From JBBSJT01 sp041691015 (GTDB lineage: Bacteria; Chlamydiota; Chlamydiia; Chlamydiales; Parachlamydiaceae): a stretch of 12,926 nt of DNA. The translations under genes and the position numbers were made by a program. Below, piece by piece: positions 12,721 through 12,926 of the stretch. The stretch's first letter is position 1, and the number at the start of each line of letters is the position of its first letter. The notes below the pieces were generated by a model. The model made no database searches and was not told the origin of the DNA. It saw only the letters and a program-made list of their open reading frames with translations. The stretch is from positions 1 to 12,926 of the forward strand of contig JBEPVN010000066.1 of the NCBI GenBank assembly GCA_041691015.1, read 5' to 3'.

Positions 12721-12926
12721 TGTAGCGAAGGCTTTAGCCTTAAGTTTGTTTGCAAGGGCTAAAGCCCTTGTTTGTAGCGTAGGCTTTAGCTTAAGTTTGT
12801 AGCGTAGGCTTTAGCCTGCGTTTGTAGCGTAGGCTTTAGCCTGCGTTTGTTTGCAAGGGCTTTAGCCCTTGTTTGTAGCGTAGGCTTTAGCCTGCGTTTG
12901 TTTGCAAGGGCTTTAGCCCTTGTTTG
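12721..12926. repeat. Modular array of alternating 25/26-bp palindromic repeats
   Basis: Eight units run to the window edge. Type A (25 bp) starts tttgtagcgtaggctttag and ends cctgcg; type B (26 bp) starts tttgtttgcaaggg and continues ctttagcccttg. The order is A-variant 12721-12744, B 12745-12770 (inverted centre, ctaaag), A 12771-12795 (ends cttaag), A 12796-12820, A 12821-12845, B 12846-12871, A 12872-12896, B 12897-12922. A new unit starts at 12923 and is cut off by the window. Every unit has the dyad aggct-tt-agcct or agggct-tt-agccct at its centre. There are no spacers of unique sequence, so it is not a CRISPR array. The array lies just upstream of the HAD-nadD operon, where that operon's promoter should be. 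Confidence 0.9.

Noticed and set aside
12721..12926. CRISPR array
   Set aside because: Units are contiguous and nearly identical, with no unique spacers, and no cas genes are nearby.

Overview
The window reads as a piece of chromosome from an AT-rich, obligate intracellular bacterium of the phylum Chlamydiae, most likely an amoeba-associated 'environmental' lineage (Parachlamydiales-like). The main evidence is the minus-strand order rsfS - fabF - Ap4A-type Nudix hydrolase, which is the order I know from Chlamydia trachomatis (CT769-CT770-CT771). A BioY biotin transporter and a YbhB/YbcL protein, both also found in chlamydiae, follow. The placement is inferred from gene order and protein character, not from a database search.

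Left part (about 1-8020): a block of lineage-specific genes. A small terminator-like hairpin and a perfect 16-bp hairpin repeat lie at 124-178. Next come a membrane-anchored, proline-rich protein whose C-terminal two thirds resemble a degenerate macrodomain / microbial-type PARG fold (281-1648), a small DUF2231-like four-helix membrane protein (1736-2317), and a 398-aa protein built on three copies of a ~50-residue repeat behind a consensus promoter (2452-3648). Convergent to that gene and overlapping it by 28 bp is a 505-aa protein with recurring ~24-residue motifs (3621-5138, minus). Divergent from that one is a tandem pair of 452-aa paralogues (5277-6635 and 6662-8020). Apart from the DUF2231-like protein, none has a recognised function. 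The set looks like lineage-specific or host-interaction genes.

Middle (8021-8331): a gene-free, convergent junction filled by two very large inverted repeats. The second (46-bp arms, one mismatch) carries a further copy of its own arm end in its loop.

Right part (8332-12687): seven compact minus-strand housekeeping genes, read right to left. They are a HAD-IB phosphatase, nadD (4-bp ATGA overlap), rsfS (GTG start), fabF, a Nudix hydrolase (no gap after fabF), bioY, and a YbhB/YbcL (PEBP) protein that seems to have its own promoter. They link NAD synthesis, ribosome silencing, fatty-acid elongation, nucleotide clean-up and biotin uptake; biotin is the cofactor of acetyl-CoA carboxylase, which feeds FabF.

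Right edge (12721-12926): a modular array of two alternating 25/26-bp palindromic units. The first 15 bases of one unit recur exactly in the hairpin at 143-178, so the same repeat family lies at both ends of the window.
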